64,000 bases of DNA from Macrococcoides bohemicum (GTDB lineage Bacteria > Bacillota > Bacilli > Staphylococcales > Staphylococcaceae): the NCBI RefSeq assembly GCF_042658685.1, contig NZ_JBHSQY010000006.1; one strand, 5' to 3'. Under the pieces are notes generated by a model. That model was not told the origin of the DNA. It made no database searches and saw only the letters and a list, made by a program, of their open reading frames with translations. Positions within the stretch are counted from its first letter, which is position 1. Every line of letters starts with the position of its first letter. Made by a program: the position numbers and the translations under genes. Positions 16,120-25,479 of the stretch are shown here, piece after piece.

Positions 16120-18248
16120 CACTTGAATTTTGGTACAAGTTTATATTCATCGTTTATTATTATTTCAGCATCAAAAGATTTTTTTGACCCTTTTAATCCT
16201 TTTATATTGCCAGTTGTTCCATTACTCAAAAGTTTTTCAACTTGCTTCTCAGTAAGTTTCTTACCAAACACTACACTATTCAACGTAAAACCACAGCTAC
16301 GATCCTCACATGCATAAAAGTCATACTTAGGTGTTTTAATATGTTTTACATGATTTGATTTACACTTAGGACATTTTCCAATGTATTCAGTTTTATTTAT
16401 GTTGGTAATAGATTCACCTTTAACATTGTTACTGATTAAACCTGGTAATTCTTTATAAAATAATGTTATAAATTCTTCTATACCTGAGATAAAATTATTC
16501 TGAGTTTCCTGTCCCTTTGAAATCATGGTCAAACGTTCTTCCCATTCTCCTGTCATTTCTGCACTTGAGATTAATGATCCCTCTAATGCTTCACATAATA
16601 TTTTCCCTTTGTCTGTGACTTTTAATTTTTTATTCTCAACTTTAATATATCCTTTATCGATAATATTTTTTACAATAGCACCTCGTGTTGCTGGTGTACC
16701 AATGCCTGATGATAAATATTCTTTCATTTCTTCGTTTTCTAATGTCTTTCCACATGTCTCCATTAGTCCACCTTCACCACCTAATGATGCTTCTGTGAGA
16801 TATGTAGGTGGTTTTGTTTTACCTTCTTTGCCAGTAATTTTTAATACTAAAGATTCACCTTTAGTAAAAATAGGTAGTGTTTGCTGTACTTCCTTATCTT
16901 CTTCATTACTTAAATTTTTCCACCCCAATACTTTTGGTGTATTACCAGACACTTTGAATTTCGTATTATTAACTAATACTTCTACTTTAGTCTGTTCATA
17001 ATGATAATCATCAGCAAAAATTGCCATTGTTTGTTTAACTACTGCATCATAGATATTCTTTTCATCTTTTGTAAAACTATTATATTGTTCAGCTGTAGGA
17101 ATTGTTTTAGTTGGAATTATCGCATAATGTTCTAGTACTTTATCATTGTCTACATACGTCTTTCTTGGTTCCGTATACTTAACTTCAAAATCCATATTTA
17201 GTAATGATTTATAGTTATCTATATTATTTTTCAGGTATTCAAATTCAGCAGTAGTTATCAGGCTACTATCTGTTCGTGGATATGATAAATATCCTTTATC
17301 ATATAATGATTGAACATAACTTAACGTCTGATCTAAGCTATATCCCCACCTGTTATTTCCTACCTTCTGAATACCACCTAGTTTAAATAGCTTAGGTGCT
17401 TTAGTAGATTTGGCTGTAACAGTTACATTTTCAACAGATCCATTCGCACTATTTAGTCCATTATCATTAATATATTTTTGTAATTCTGAATCAGTATCTA
17501 ATCTTATATCACTTTTCAAAGTATATTTGATATTATCCTTTTCACCCTCAGCAATTAAATCAAAATATATTTTTTCTTTAAAATTCTCTATTTCTTTTTC
17601 ACGGTTATATACCATAAATAATGTCGGCGTTTGTACTCTACCAACTGAAAATGCACCATCCGTTCTAATACCTTTATTTTGTATCAATATAGTTGCCATT
17701 CTAGTAAAATTCATCCCAACTAAATAATCACTTTTTCCTCTTGTTTCAGCTTCTACATAATATTTATATGTTTCTATTCCATCTTTTAATTTTCGGAAAA
17801 AGTTTTTTAATTCATTAGGTTCTTGTGTATTCGCCCATAAACGCTTTATTGGTACGTTTTTAATACCTAATAAATTTAATACATAATATGCAATTGCTTC
17901 TCCTTCTCTGTCTGGGTCTGTTGCAATAATTATTTGATCATTTACTGATAGAGATTTTAATAGATTTTTCATGGCATTAAACTGATCTTTCACAGAATAT
18001 TTTGATTGATATTTAAACTGTTTCGGTAAAAACGGTAAATCTTCTAGTTTCCACTTAGAATACTTTTCATCGTATTTATTCATAGGTGCTAATTCAACTA
18101 AATGTCCCACACACCATGTAATAAATACTTCACCTGGAAAAATATCCGATTTTCCTTCTAAGTACCCAGATTTACGATTGAAATTTCCTAATGCAACACC
18201 ATACTTTTTTGCCTGATCAGGTTTTTCAGCTATAATTACTGTTTTCAC
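16119..18248 (-). CDS. topB: DNA topoisomerase III, plasmid type
   Basis: A 709-aa type IA topoisomerase. The N-terminal TOPRIM domain (VIIAEKPDQAKKYGVAL, IIATDPDREGEAI near 100) precedes the active-site region GYLSYPRTDSSLI with the nucleophilic Tyr near 320 and GIGTPATRGAIV near 520. A C-terminal zinc-ribbon CPKCKSNHV..CEDRSCGF covers about 635-665. Start GTG after AAGGAGAG. TopB homologues (TraI of pSK41, TrsI of pGO1) are standard parts of Gram-positive conjugation loci, where they help resolve DNA during transfer or replication. Length and motifs are complete. Confidence 0.93.
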   Translation of the reverse strand: MKTVIIAEKPDQAKKYGVALGNFNRKSGYLEGKSDIFPGEVFITWCVGHLVELAPMNKYDEKYSKWKLEDLPFLPKQFKYQSKYSVKDQFNAMKNLLKSLSVNDQIIIATDPDREGEAIAYYVLNLLGIKNVPIKRLWANTQEPNELKNFFRKLKDGIETYKYYVEAETRGKSDYLVGMNFTRMATILIQNKGIRTDGAFSVGRVQTPTLFMVYNREKEIENFKEKIYFDLIAEGEKDNIKYTLKSDIRLDTDSELQKYINDNGLNSANGSVENVTVTAKSTKAPKLFKLGGIQKVGNNRWGYSLDQTLSYVQSLYDKGYLSYPRTDSSLITTAEFEYLKNNIDNYKSLLNMDFEVKYTEPRKTYVDNDKVLEHYAIIPTKTIPTAEQYNSFTKDEKNIYDAVVKQTMAIFADDYHYEQTKVEVLVNNTKFKVSGNTPKVLGWKNLSNEEDKEVQQTLPIFTKGESLVLKITGKEGKTKPPTYLTEASLGGEGGLMETCGKTLENEEMKEYLSSGIGTPATRGAIVKNIIDKGYIKVENKKLKVTDKGKILCEALEGSLISSAEMTGEWEERLTMISKGQETQNNFISGIEEFITLFYKELPGLISNNVKGESITNINKTEYIGKCPKCKSNHVKHIKTPKYDFYACEDRSCGFTLNSVVFGKKLTEKQVEKLLSNGTTGNIKGLKGSKKSFDAEIIINDEYKLVPKFK

Positions 18249-18272
18249 TATATATACTCTCCTTAAAAATGA

Positions 18273-18298
18273 AGCTACTATCTTTAAAGATAGTAGCT
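18273..18298. terminator. Hairpin between the antirestriction gene and topB
   Basis: AGCTACTATCTTTAAAGATA and its continuation form a perfect 26-bp palindrome; on the minus strand it is followed by TTCATTTTTAAGGAGAG, so T-rich sequence and the topB RBS follow directly. Confidence 0.65.
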
Positions 18299-18310
18299 CA
18301 CTATGATATT

Positions 18311-20293
18311 TTAATCTGCTAAACTTCTTTCCATACCAGCTTCTTTTGTTTTTTCTTTACTATTTTCTTTAGCTTTATTCAGAACACAATTAAGGTCATC
18401 TGATAATCCTTTTTTATCCGATTCTTTAGTTATTGTTTTTGTAATTGATGAATCAATGGCTTTTTCGTATTTACCTTTAAATAATGGTTCATCAGGTTTA
18501 ATAAATACTTCGTAATCAAAAGTATCTGATATTTTCCCTTTGATTATATTTTCAGCTAAAACCTTTAATGGCATAACTCTTTCTTCATCAATTAATCTTA
18601 CTACAACATCTTTAAAATGATTATCTTTGTCTATACCTAATTTTTTGGATAGTGAATCTAGTCTCTCTCTAGTTTTCTCATTAACTACGCCTTCTCTATG
18701 GATATCTCCTAATTGGTCTTGTTCATGTAATTGTGTCACTATAAATTCTTTACTCATATCAGATTCTATTCTTGAATTATAAACTTCTTCAAAGTCTTTA
18801 AATTCTAGCATTTCTTTTATAGGTGTTGGTTGTCTATCATCTGCATAAACATTATGTAGATGATGAGGTTCTTTAGTTGCCTGAAATACATTCATTTTTT
18901 CTTTTACAAAGTCCTTTTCAATTGGTGATGCTTTTTTTAAGTCCATTTCTGTAATTTTTCCATAAGCATCATGAATAAGTATCTCATCATTATCTATTTC
19001 TATATGATAAGTAGTAAAATGAGGATATCTTCCACTCACAGCCTCTAATTTTTCACCATAATCATGGTTTAAATCCTGCATAACATTATTTAAGTACTCG
19101 TCATTAATGATTTCTTTCGTATTAGGTTTTATTGATATATGTGTCTGCATATCATGTTCACTATCTAGGGAATCTACTAATTTTCCATCAAAAGCTTTTA
19201 CTTGGACTTGTGTATCATTACCAAATAAATTTGATAAGTCTGTTTTTTCATTTTCAACGAAATTACGAATATCCATCTCTTTGACACCTTTTATACCAAT
19301 AATTATTTCATCTGTATTTTCAAATACTAAATCTTTTTTATTCTCTAGTTCCATTGATTTGTATAACTCATTATCAATACCTTTAATAATTTTTTCAGAT
19401 GCTTGTGAAATATTTTTTAATGACTTTTCAACATCTTTAACATTATTCATATTATCAGTCCAATTTGCGATATAAGGAATCGTGAAATCAGAAGTGTCGA
19501 TTCCATAATGTTTATTTACAACAAAAGATGTAAGTTCAGCTTCTAATTCTTTTATATTAGTAGGAGTTTCTCGATCATGCTTGTGCATGACAGCATGTGC
19601 TGTTTCATGCATCAATGTTTTTACATTTTCGCTAGATGTGTTCAATTTATTTAAACCAATTACATTTTCACCAGGTGCATAATAACCCTTCGCCACCCCC
19701 ATACCATTTTTGCTAAAATTCTCCTCTTTAACTGTTATTCCTAAAGAATCAAGATATTTTATATTAGCGTTTTTTAGTTTTTCAGCAAATTTAGGATCAT
19801 TCATTTCCAATTCCATCCTTGCATTTGGATAGATGCTTGGATAGTCTTTTGGTTTAGCATCTGTTTGTGTTACGTCATATACAGGTGATAATTTATAGTA
19901 CATTTTCTTTACAGTATCTAATTCATTATCTTTAACCTTTTGTTTTTCTTCTTTTGTGGCATATTTATATTGCTTCATTTTATTATCAGGTAATTTAATA
20001 TATGTCACTGGATTTGGTGCAAGTATATTAATGGGCTTCTGATCATCTAACACATTAAATCCTAATTCTTTAAATTTATCTTTAGAACCTACGAACAAAG
20101 CACCAGGATATTGGTCTTGCATCATCGCTATATTTCTTGGTGAATAGTCATACATCTTTGCCATAAATTTAAAAAACTCTAATGCTTCATCTGGGCTTTT
20201 CTGGTGAAATGAAATTTTTTCAATTGCATCATCAGCCCATTGTTTTTTTTCTTCCTCTTTAGCTTTCATCCAATTCTTTTTGTTGTAAGCCAT
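18311..20293 (-). CDS. ArdC-like antirestriction protein with IrrE-type metallopeptidase domain
   Basis: A 660-aa protein. Residues about 1-150 match the ArdC/DUF1738-type ssDNA-binding domain (SPRNIAMMQDQYPGALFVGS..). Residues 150-290 contain a zinc peptidase motif TLMHETAHAVMHKHD (HExxH) with downstream ELEAELTSFVV. The rest holds repeated LPD-like plasmid domains. ArdC proteins coat entering single-stranded plasmid DNA and protect it from host restriction, and some have metalloprotease activity. Its position, two small genes from the relaxase, suits early expression in the recipient. RBS AAAGGAG. Confidence 0.78.
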   Translation of the reverse strand: MAYNKKNWMKAKEEEKKQWADDAIEKISFHQKSPDEALEFFKFMAKMYDYSPRNIAMMQDQYPGALFVGSKDKFKELGFNVLDDQKPINILAPNPVTYIKLPDNKMKQYKYATKEEKQKVKDNELDTVKKMYYKLSPVYDVTQTDAKPKDYPSIYPNARMELEMNDPKFAEKLKNANIKYLDSLGITVKEENFSKNGMGVAKGYYAPGENVIGLNKLNTSSENVKTLMHETAHAVMHKHDRETPTNIKELEAELTSFVVNKHYGIDTSDFTIPYIANWTDNMNNVKDVEKSLKNISQASEKIIKGIDNELYKSMELENKKDLVFENTDEIIIGIKGVKEMDIRNFVENEKTDLSNLFGNDTQVQVKAFDGKLVDSLDSEHDMQTHISIKPNTKEIINDEYLNNVMQDLNHDYGEKLEAVSGRYPHFTTYHIEIDNDEILIHDAYGKITEMDLKKASPIEKDFVKEKMNVFQATKEPHHLHNVYADDRQPTPIKEMLEFKDFEEVYNSRIESDMSKEFIVTQLHEQDQLGDIHREGVVNEKTRERLDSLSKKLGIDKDNHFKDVVVRLIDEERVMPLKVLAENIIKGKISDTFDYEVFIKPDEPLFKGKYEKAIDSSITKTITKESDKKGLSDDLNCVLNKAKENSKEKTKEAGMERSLAD

Positions 20294-20311
20294 AATAAAT
20301 CACTCCTTTTA

Positions 20312-20614
20312 TTAAATTTCTGATAAATAAAAATGATTGAGATCTTCAATAGTGAAATCCCAATCATCAATATTACTTGCACAGTATTCTATATAGTATT
20401 CAATTATTTCAAATTCTTTTGTCATTTTATAATGAATTGCTAATGCTTTATCTCCTTTTACAATATCAATACAGTTGCTGTGTGTAATGTTTTGTAAAAT
20501 AGAAATGAAGAGTATGAATCTATCTTTTTCATACTCTCCATCAAATGATATATTAATTTTTTCTTCTGGATTATCTTCATAATTAGTGTATATGGTGTAG
20601 TTCCTTTTCAACAT
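20312..20614 (-). CDS. Hypothetical acidic protein next to the relaxase
   Basis: A 100-aa acidic soluble protein (NYEDNPEEKINISFDGEYEKD.., ending DFTIEDLNHFYLSEI). ATG follows GGAGGAATAG and directly abuts the stop of the preceding gene, so the two are coupled. There is no recognised domain. Its acidic, DNA-mimic-like composition next to an antirestriction gene is suggestive but not evidence. Confidence 0.6.
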   Translation of the reverse strand: MLKRNYTIYTNYEDNPEEKINISFDGEYEKDRFILFISILQNITHSNCIDIVKGDKALAIHYKMTKEFEIIEYYIEYCASNIDDWDFTIEDLNHFYLSEI

Positions 20615-20803
20615 CTATTCCTCCACTACTTCTTTTTTTTCAATATCAATATTTAAATAAACTTGTTCATCTTCTTGATTAATTGAATCAATAAAATCTT
20701 TTTCAACTTTAACTTCCAAGTTTTCTTTTAATAATGGACTATAAACTACTACTTTGTTTAAGATATTATCAGTATCAATAACAGGACATAAATCTGTATT
20801 CAT
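20615..20803 (-). CDS. Small hypothetical acidic protein
   Basis: A 62-aa protein rich in Asp/Glu/Val (VIDTDNILNKVVVYSPLLKE.., QEDEQVYLNIDIEKKEVVEE). The ATG at 20803 is chosen over 20812 because AGGAGGTG lies seven bases upstream. It is the first gene after the relaxase in a coupled run of three. Function unknown. Confidence 0.6.
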   Translation of the reverse strand: MNTDLCPVIDTDNILNKVVVYSPLLKENLEVKVEKDFIDSINQEDEQVYLNIDIEKKEVVEE

Positions 20804-20835
20804 TATTATCACCTCCTTTTAATAATTTTATATTG

Positions 20836-22305
20836 TTATCTTTCTTGCTCGTATGCTTGTCTCTGTAAATCTCTCTCTATATTTTGTTGTAATTGGTTAT
20901 GCTGATATTCTAATTCTCTGTTATGCTTTTCTGATCTAAATGTTTTCTTTATTGCATTATTCATTTTGAACAAATTAACTTTAGGAGAAGTAAAATTTAG
21001 TTTATTATTCCCGTATGAATTATTGTAATTGTTATTATAATTTTCTCTGCTAATCATTTTAAATTTATTGTTATTTAAAGATTGTTGAGGTTTATTCCCT
21101 TTTTTATACTCAATACTTTGTGTTTCTTTCTTCATTTCTTTTAACAGTTCATTACCCATTTTTGATTTTAATTCAGAAATCTTATTTTCTTTATAATTCT
21201 TATATCTATTTTCTTTTCCTTCACCATAGATCTCTTTATAAAATTCTTCTTCTTTATCCAACAATCCTACAAACTCATTATATGAATCTTTATGATACTT
21301 ATTAATATAATTCTCATTATACCTATCAATAAGATGTCTATGATTATCTAATTTTGTATTATTGTATTGCCAATCTTTTTTATTTTGAGGTAATGAATCA
21401 CGAATATTTTTTAACAACTTCTTTTGTTCTAAACTTTGTTCATCTATTTTAATAGAATGGTGCAGTTCAAAACGTAGGTCAGAGATTTGTTCTAAATCTT
21501 TAGAACGATCTATAAGTTTATTAGCAAAAGTACTTTTCATTTTATCTAATGTTTTTTGTTTTAATTTTGCTTTAGGCTGTAATTCAAACTCACCTGTTTT
21601 CTCATAAGTTTTGCTATCAATTCTTTTCTTCTTCTCAATTTCGACCATAGGTCTTGTATTTTTCATTTCAACTATTGAAGTATGAACATGAATATTATCG
21701 GTGTCGTAATGTATTTCTCCACACCATACTGCAGAAGCATCTAAATTTTCTTCTTTAAGCATTACTCTAACTGATTCTCTTACAGCTTGTTTGATTCTAA
21801 TCTCATTAAGATAACCTGTTTCTTTATCTAATAAATTATGTTTTTCTAAAAACTCATTATCAAAAGAATATACATTTCCCCATAAAACAGATCCATTTTC
21901 CTGCCCATTATTAAATAAATCTTTCATATTTATTTTTTCTTCATATGAAAAGTGATTTGATGTATCACCAAATAATCCAGATGCTTTTACATTTTTATTC
22001 ATATAATTGATGTAATTACCGTAATTAATTTCTTTTTCATTATTTGTTTCTTTTATATAATCTAATAAATCATTTTCACCTCCTGCGTTTTTATATTGAC
22101 TATACTCTTTTAGTAATTTCTTTTCAGATCTCGATAATAAAATATCATTGTCATAAAAAGAAGAATTCATTCTTTCAATATCATCAAAGTTAATGACATT
22201 ATTTCCTTTCTTTTTTTCGTATCTTTCATAGTAATCAATAATCCCACTGAATGATTTTTTGCTACCAACTACATAATTTGATACCATTACTATCCCTGGT
22301 CTCAA
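20836..22305 (-). CDS. MobL/MobP2-type relaxase
   Basis: A 489-aa protein. The N-terminal signature VSNYVVGSKKSFSGIIDYYE is that of MobL/MobP2 relaxases of Firmicute plasmids, with the metal-binding histidine motif near 195 (WCGEIHYDTDNIHVHTSIVE). Relaxases nick oriT and stay on the 5' end of the transferred strand. The start is TTG at 22305 after GAGGTGAT. The C-terminal third is low-complexity, Asn- and Lys-rich. Two accessory genes and a structured intergenic region follow in the expected order for a relaxosome. Confidence 0.8.
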   Translation of the reverse strand: MRPGIVMVSNYVVGSKKSFSGIIDYYERYEKKKGNNVINFDDIERMNSSFYDNDILLSRSEKKLLKEYSQYKNAGGENDLLDYIKETNNEKEINYGNYINYMNKNVKASGLFGDTSNHFSYEEKINMKDLFNNGQENGSVLWGNVYSFDNEFLEKHNLLDKETGYLNEIRIKQAVRESVRVMLKEENLDASAVWCGEIHYDTDNIHVHTSIVEMKNTRPMVEIEKKKRIDSKTYEKTGEFELQPKAKLKQKTLDKMKSTFANKLIDRSKDLEQISDLRFELHHSIKIDEQSLEQKKLLKNIRDSLPQNKKDWQYNNTKLDNHRHLIDRYNENYINKYHKDSYNEFVGLLDKEEEFYKEIYGEGKENRYKNYKENKISELKSKMGNELLKEMKKETQSIEYKKGNKPQQSLNNNKFKMISRENYNNNYNNSYGNNKLNFTSPKVNLFKMNNAIKKTFRSEKHNRELEYQHNQLQQNIERDLQRQAYEQER

Positions 22306-22325
22306 TTTAAATCACCTCTAATTTA

Positions 22326-22685
22326 TTACAGAAAAAATGAATCTTTCTTTTTCTTTATTGTTTGTTGTTTATTTTCTTCTACAAATTCTTTTGCTTTGTT
22401 GTAACTAATATTTTGACCTTCTTTAAAAGACATTACTGGAATATGATCATTTCTATCTGCACTCCAAGAAACAATTTCTAATATCATTTCAGAAGTTTTA
22501 TCAATTGCTATTAATTTATCATTGAATGATTGATAATTATTTCTTAAACATTCTTCTTCTTTTTCAAATAAATAAGTTAATACTTGATTCATGTTTGTTA
22601 ATCCTTTTTCTGTTTTTAATTCATCTAACTTTAATATATTCGCCTCAGACAAATAATATGTTTTTCTTTTTCCGTTGTTATTCAT
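22326..22685 (-). CDS. Relaxosome accessory protein, probable DNA-binding
   Basis: A 119-aa basic protein beginning MNNNGKRKTYYLSEANILKL, followed by helical QVLTYLFEKEEECL. The arrangement (beta strand then two helices) resembles ribbon-helix-helix or MobC-like proteins. The ATG at 22685 is selected because AAAGGAG lies eight bases upstream. It lies between the relaxase and a second small DNA-binding gene, so it probably helps the relaxase at oriT. Confidence 0.65.
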   Translation of the reverse strand: MNNNGKRKTYYLSEANILKLDELKTEKGLTNMNQVLTYLFEKEEECLRNNYQSFNDKLIAIDKTSEMILEIVSWSADRNDHIPVMSFKEGQNISYNKAKEFVEENKQQTIKKKKDSFFL

Positions 22686-22698
22686 AAAATATTCTCCT

Positions 22699-22965
22699 TT
22701 AATCAATTAAGTTTTTTATAACATTAGTCATCAATTCAATTGTTTTAGATTGTTTATTTAAAACGCTTATCATATTATTATTTACATTAATCAACTGTTT
22801 TATATCATCATCTAACTGTTGGGTAAATGACTTTAATTCATTTGTAGCTATTGCTCTATCTAAAATTATATTTACTAATTCATTCATTGAAACTTCATTA
22901 TCCTCTGAATAGCTCTTTAATTTGTTATAAGTTCCCTCATCAATATTTCTTATTAAGAAATTCAA
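22699..22965 (-). CDS. Ribbon-helix-helix-like relaxosome protein
   Basis: This 88-aa protein begins MNFLIRNIDEGTYNKLKSYS and continues EDNEVSMNELVNIILDRAI, a good ribbon-helix-helix pattern, then a coiled-coil tail that may mediate oligomerisation. The start is TTG at 22965 with AAAGGAG at 22974-22980; the longer ATG-initiated frame would translate the oriT-proximal spacer. It probably binds the TATGTATGTA-type repeats just upstream, controlling relaxosome assembly and its own operon. Confidence 0.68.
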   Translation of the reverse strand: MNFLIRNIDEGTYNKLKSYSEDNEVSMNELVNIILDRAIATNELKSFTQQLDDDIKQLINVNNNMISVLNKQSKTIELMTNVIKNLID

Positions 22966-22980
22966 AATTAGTTCTCCTTT

Positions 22981-23331
22981 TATTATGTACGTATATATTA
23001 CATACATATAAAAATAAAAAAACTTTAATATGCATACAAATACCATACATAAACAATTATTTAGATTTTTGATATACATACATATACAGTGTGCATCATA
23101 TGTATGTACAGTGTATGGTATATGTGCATATAGCCTAATATTTTGTACATAATATGTACGTAATAAAACAAAAATGTGATATCACAGCATACGTACATAT
23201 ACCATACATAGAAAGTAATCGGCACTGCCGATTTAATCACACTTCGGCTCTGCCGAAGTTTGCCCGTCAGGGCAATGTGATATCACTTTCCCTTATGCTC
23301 ATGTTTTAAAATTAATACAAAAGAGCTATAT
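22981..23331. other. oriT: Probable origin of transfer and relaxosome operator region
   Basis: A 350-base noncoding region beside the relaxosome genes. The left half is packed with TACATACATATA/TATGTATGTA inverted repeats and two TACAGTGT direct repeats (about 23085-23116), suitable as DNA-binding sites. The right half has two copies of the palindrome GTGATATCAC (23176-23185 and 23277-23286) enclosing three hairpins: AATCGGCACTGCCGATT (23217-23233), ACTTCGGC-TCT-GCCGAAGT (23241-23259) and TGCCC-GTCA-GGGCA (23261-23274). GC-rich hairpins in such AT-rich DNA next to a relaxase are typical of oriT. The nick site cannot be assigned. Confidence 0.65.
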
Positions 23332-24159
23332 TTAAGACTGAGAGAAAGTTTTCTTCTTCTCTGCTTCAAGCTCTATTATTTTTTTGTTTTGTTCTTCAAT
23401 CTTTTTGTTATTTTCACTAATAAACTTTTTAAATTCTTCCTGCTTCATATTAGCTTCATTACGTTCATCTTCATTAAATTCACTCATTTTAGTATCAATC
23501 AATTTAATCTGTGATTTTGCATTTTCAATTTCAGCTTGGTATTTTTCTATAGTTTTATTTACAGATTTAATATCTTTATCAATAAACGTTCTTTGATATT
23601 TTGCACCTTCCTCATAATAAATCTCTTTATCGTAAAACTTTATATTATTGTCTTGATCTGCTTCATTATTACTAAAATAAAATGATGTGCTTAAACTATT
23701 AGATTTATCTTTATCTATTGTTACTACATCTGTTTTCAATTCTAAATCAGTTTTTAAAATACCATCATCCTTTTTATAGTTATTAATCGCCATTACTAAA
23801 AAGTTTTTATTAGGCATTAATAGTTTAGAATTATACTTTTTATTTAAATCATCTTTTAAGTGAACTGTAGTTGAAAAATTTTTTTCTGTAAGTGGTAGGA
23901 AAAATAATGAAGATTCTTTCTCCTTTATAAAAAACTTTGCAATAAATGTTTCTGTTTCTGGATTATATTTTTGATCCATCAAATATACTTTATAATCTCC
24001 TATTGTATAAGTTTCATTTTCTTTCATTAGCATATTATTTTGAGGATCACTTTTAAAAAAACTAAGAGCATACAATAAAATGTATGCTCCTACTAATAAT
24101 GCAATTGAAATTGAGTAAAAAAATCTAGCATTAAATTTACTTTCTCTTGTTTTTATCAT
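23332..24159 (-). CDS. Membrane protein with extracellular coiled coil, transfer region
   Basis: A 275-aa protein with one N-terminal TM helix (about 15-36), a beta-rich domain to about 180, then a long charged coiled coil (KSVNKTIEKYQAEIENAKSQ.. to the end). The orientation suggests the bulk lies outside the membrane. It is the first T4SS-side gene after oriT on the minus strand and is preceded by two other single-TM proteins of similar layout. ATG at 24159 follows AGGAGATAGAGTG. No family recognised. Confidence 0.6.
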   Translation of the reverse strand: MIKTRESKFNARFFYSISIALLVGAYILLYALSFFKSDPQNNMLMKENETYTIGDYKVYLMDQKYNPETETFIAKFFIKEKESSLFFLPLTEKNFSTTVHLKDDLNKKYNSKLLMPNKNFLVMAINNYKKDDGILKTDLELKTDVVTIDKDKSNSLSTSFYFSNNEADQDNNIKFYDKEIYYEEGAKYQRTFIDKDIKSVNKTIEKYQAEIENAKSQIKLIDTKMSEFNEDERNEANMKQEEFKKFISENNKKIEEQNKKIIELEAEKKKTFSQS

Positions 24160-24170
24160 CACTCTATCTC

Positions 24171-24851
24171 CTATTTGAATATTTCATTTGTTTTTTCTTC
24201 TGTTAAAGGACTTATAGAATATATATTGTCTACCTTATAAGTGTCTTTATATTTTATATAATCTGCTTTCATAATATAATTTGTTGTTGTTCCTTTATTA
24301 TCTATTGTTGTCGTGACCTGGAAAGTAGTTATTCCTTCTAATAAATCATTGTTCTCATTCTGAATATATAAATTAATATTATCAGTTTTAATACTAGCAT
24401 CTGACTTAATATCACCATTTGTTTTAATTTCATAGTTTGATTTTTCTTCTGATGACAATCCACTCATATCTAATACATATTCTTCTTTTATTTCTTTTTC
24501 TTCATTTATTTCTTTGTCATTGTCTGCAATAAACTGAAATTTTATTAGATAATCTTTTGCACTGTTATTACTATTATTATTTAGAAAAATATTTTTCTCT
24601 TTTAAATTTTTATTACTGTACAGATTTGAAACAAATGACTTATTAAATTCGTTTAGCTTATTACTATTAAATGTCTCTGTATTATTTTTTGGAATACTAT
24701 CTTTTGATACATAGTTATTTTTTATTTCATTTTTTAATTCAGTATTTTCTTTTTCAATTAAACTTACTTTTTTGTTTGTGATTAAATAGCCCCCAAAAAG
24801 TAATAATGTTAAAAGAATAATTACTAAACCTGATATTTTTTGATTTGTCAT
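24171..24851 (-). CDS. Single-TM extracellular protein, transfer region
   Basis: A 226-aa protein: TM helix at about 7-26, short coiled coil (VSLIEKENTELKNEIKNN), and a soluble domain rich in Asn, Lys and Thr. It may belong to the VirB8/TcpC-like group of NTF2-fold conjugation proteins, but the sequence alone is insufficient. RBS AGGAGGA. Eleven bases separate it from the downstream gene. Confidence 0.55.
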   Translation of the reverse strand: MTNQKISGLVIILLTLLLFGGYLITNKKVSLIEKENTELKNEIKNNYVSKDSIPKNNTETFNSNKLNEFNKSFVSNLYSNKNLKEKNIFLNNNSNNSAKDYLIKFQFIADNDKEINEEKEIKEEYVLDMSGLSSEEKSNYEIKTNGDIKSDASIKTDNINLYIQNENNDLLEGITTFQVTTTIDNKGTTTNYIMKADYIKYKDTYKVDNIYSISPLTEEKTNEIFK

Positions 24852-24865
24852 ATAGTCCTCCTATT

Positions 24866-25465
24866 TTAAACTGCCATAGATGATACTAAATATTTGTTAT
24901 TAATTTGTTTTAAATAAACAACATATGTCATTACTTCTTCTTCAATGCTACCATCAGGATATTTAATTGTTCCTACATAATTAACTCTCATTGCTTTATA
25001 ACCTTTTGGCATACTTTTAGTTTTTTCTAAATGTTCTTCGGCATTTATCTCTTTAATATTTAATAATTCTATATCATCTCTACCTTCAAATATTATCTTC
25101 ATCTTTTCAAAATATTGAGGGGTCGTTATATTTTTTAATCTATTCATCGCTACTTCATTACTCTTTCCTGATCGTAATACTAACATAGCCTCAATAAATC
25201 TTTCGGATATTTCTTTTTCATCCATATTATTTACTGGGACATCTTTAATTTCTTCTTTTTTAGTATTTAATTTCGGTTCTTCCGTACTACTGTCTGTAAT
25301 TGCTTCTGATTCATTTGTTTTAATCATTTCTTCTGTATTAGCCTCTTGTACTTCTGTATTTTTAATATCATTTGTATTATCCTTTTTCTTATTTGTACAA
25401 TTAGTGATTACAACTGCAATTATTAATACAATAATTACAGCAAAAAATATATTTCCTTTTTTCAT
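24866..25465 (-). CDS. Secreted or lipid-anchored conjugation protein
   Basis: A 199-aa protein with hydrophobic N-terminus ending VVITNCTNKKKDN. The Cys at residue 24 could be lipidated although the lipobox is non-canonical. An acidic Thr/Glu linker follows, then a globular domain (about 80-199) with NTF2-like character (SERFIEAMLVLRSGK.., YKAMRVNYVGTIKYPDG). It resembles the layout of the 155-aa protein at 26822 and may be a related scaffold subunit. Confidence 0.58.
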   Translation of the reverse strand: MKKGNIFFAVIIVLIIAVVITNCTNKKKDNTNDIKNTEVQEANTEEMIKTNESEAITDSSTEEPKLNTKKEEIKDVPVNNMDEKEISERFIEAMLVLRSGKSNEVAMNRLKNITTPQYFEKMKIIFEGRDDIELLNIKEINAEEHLEKTKSMPKGYKAMRVNYVGTIKYPDGSIEEEVMTYVVYLKQINNKYLVSSMAV

Positions 25466-25479
25466 TTTTTCTCACACCT

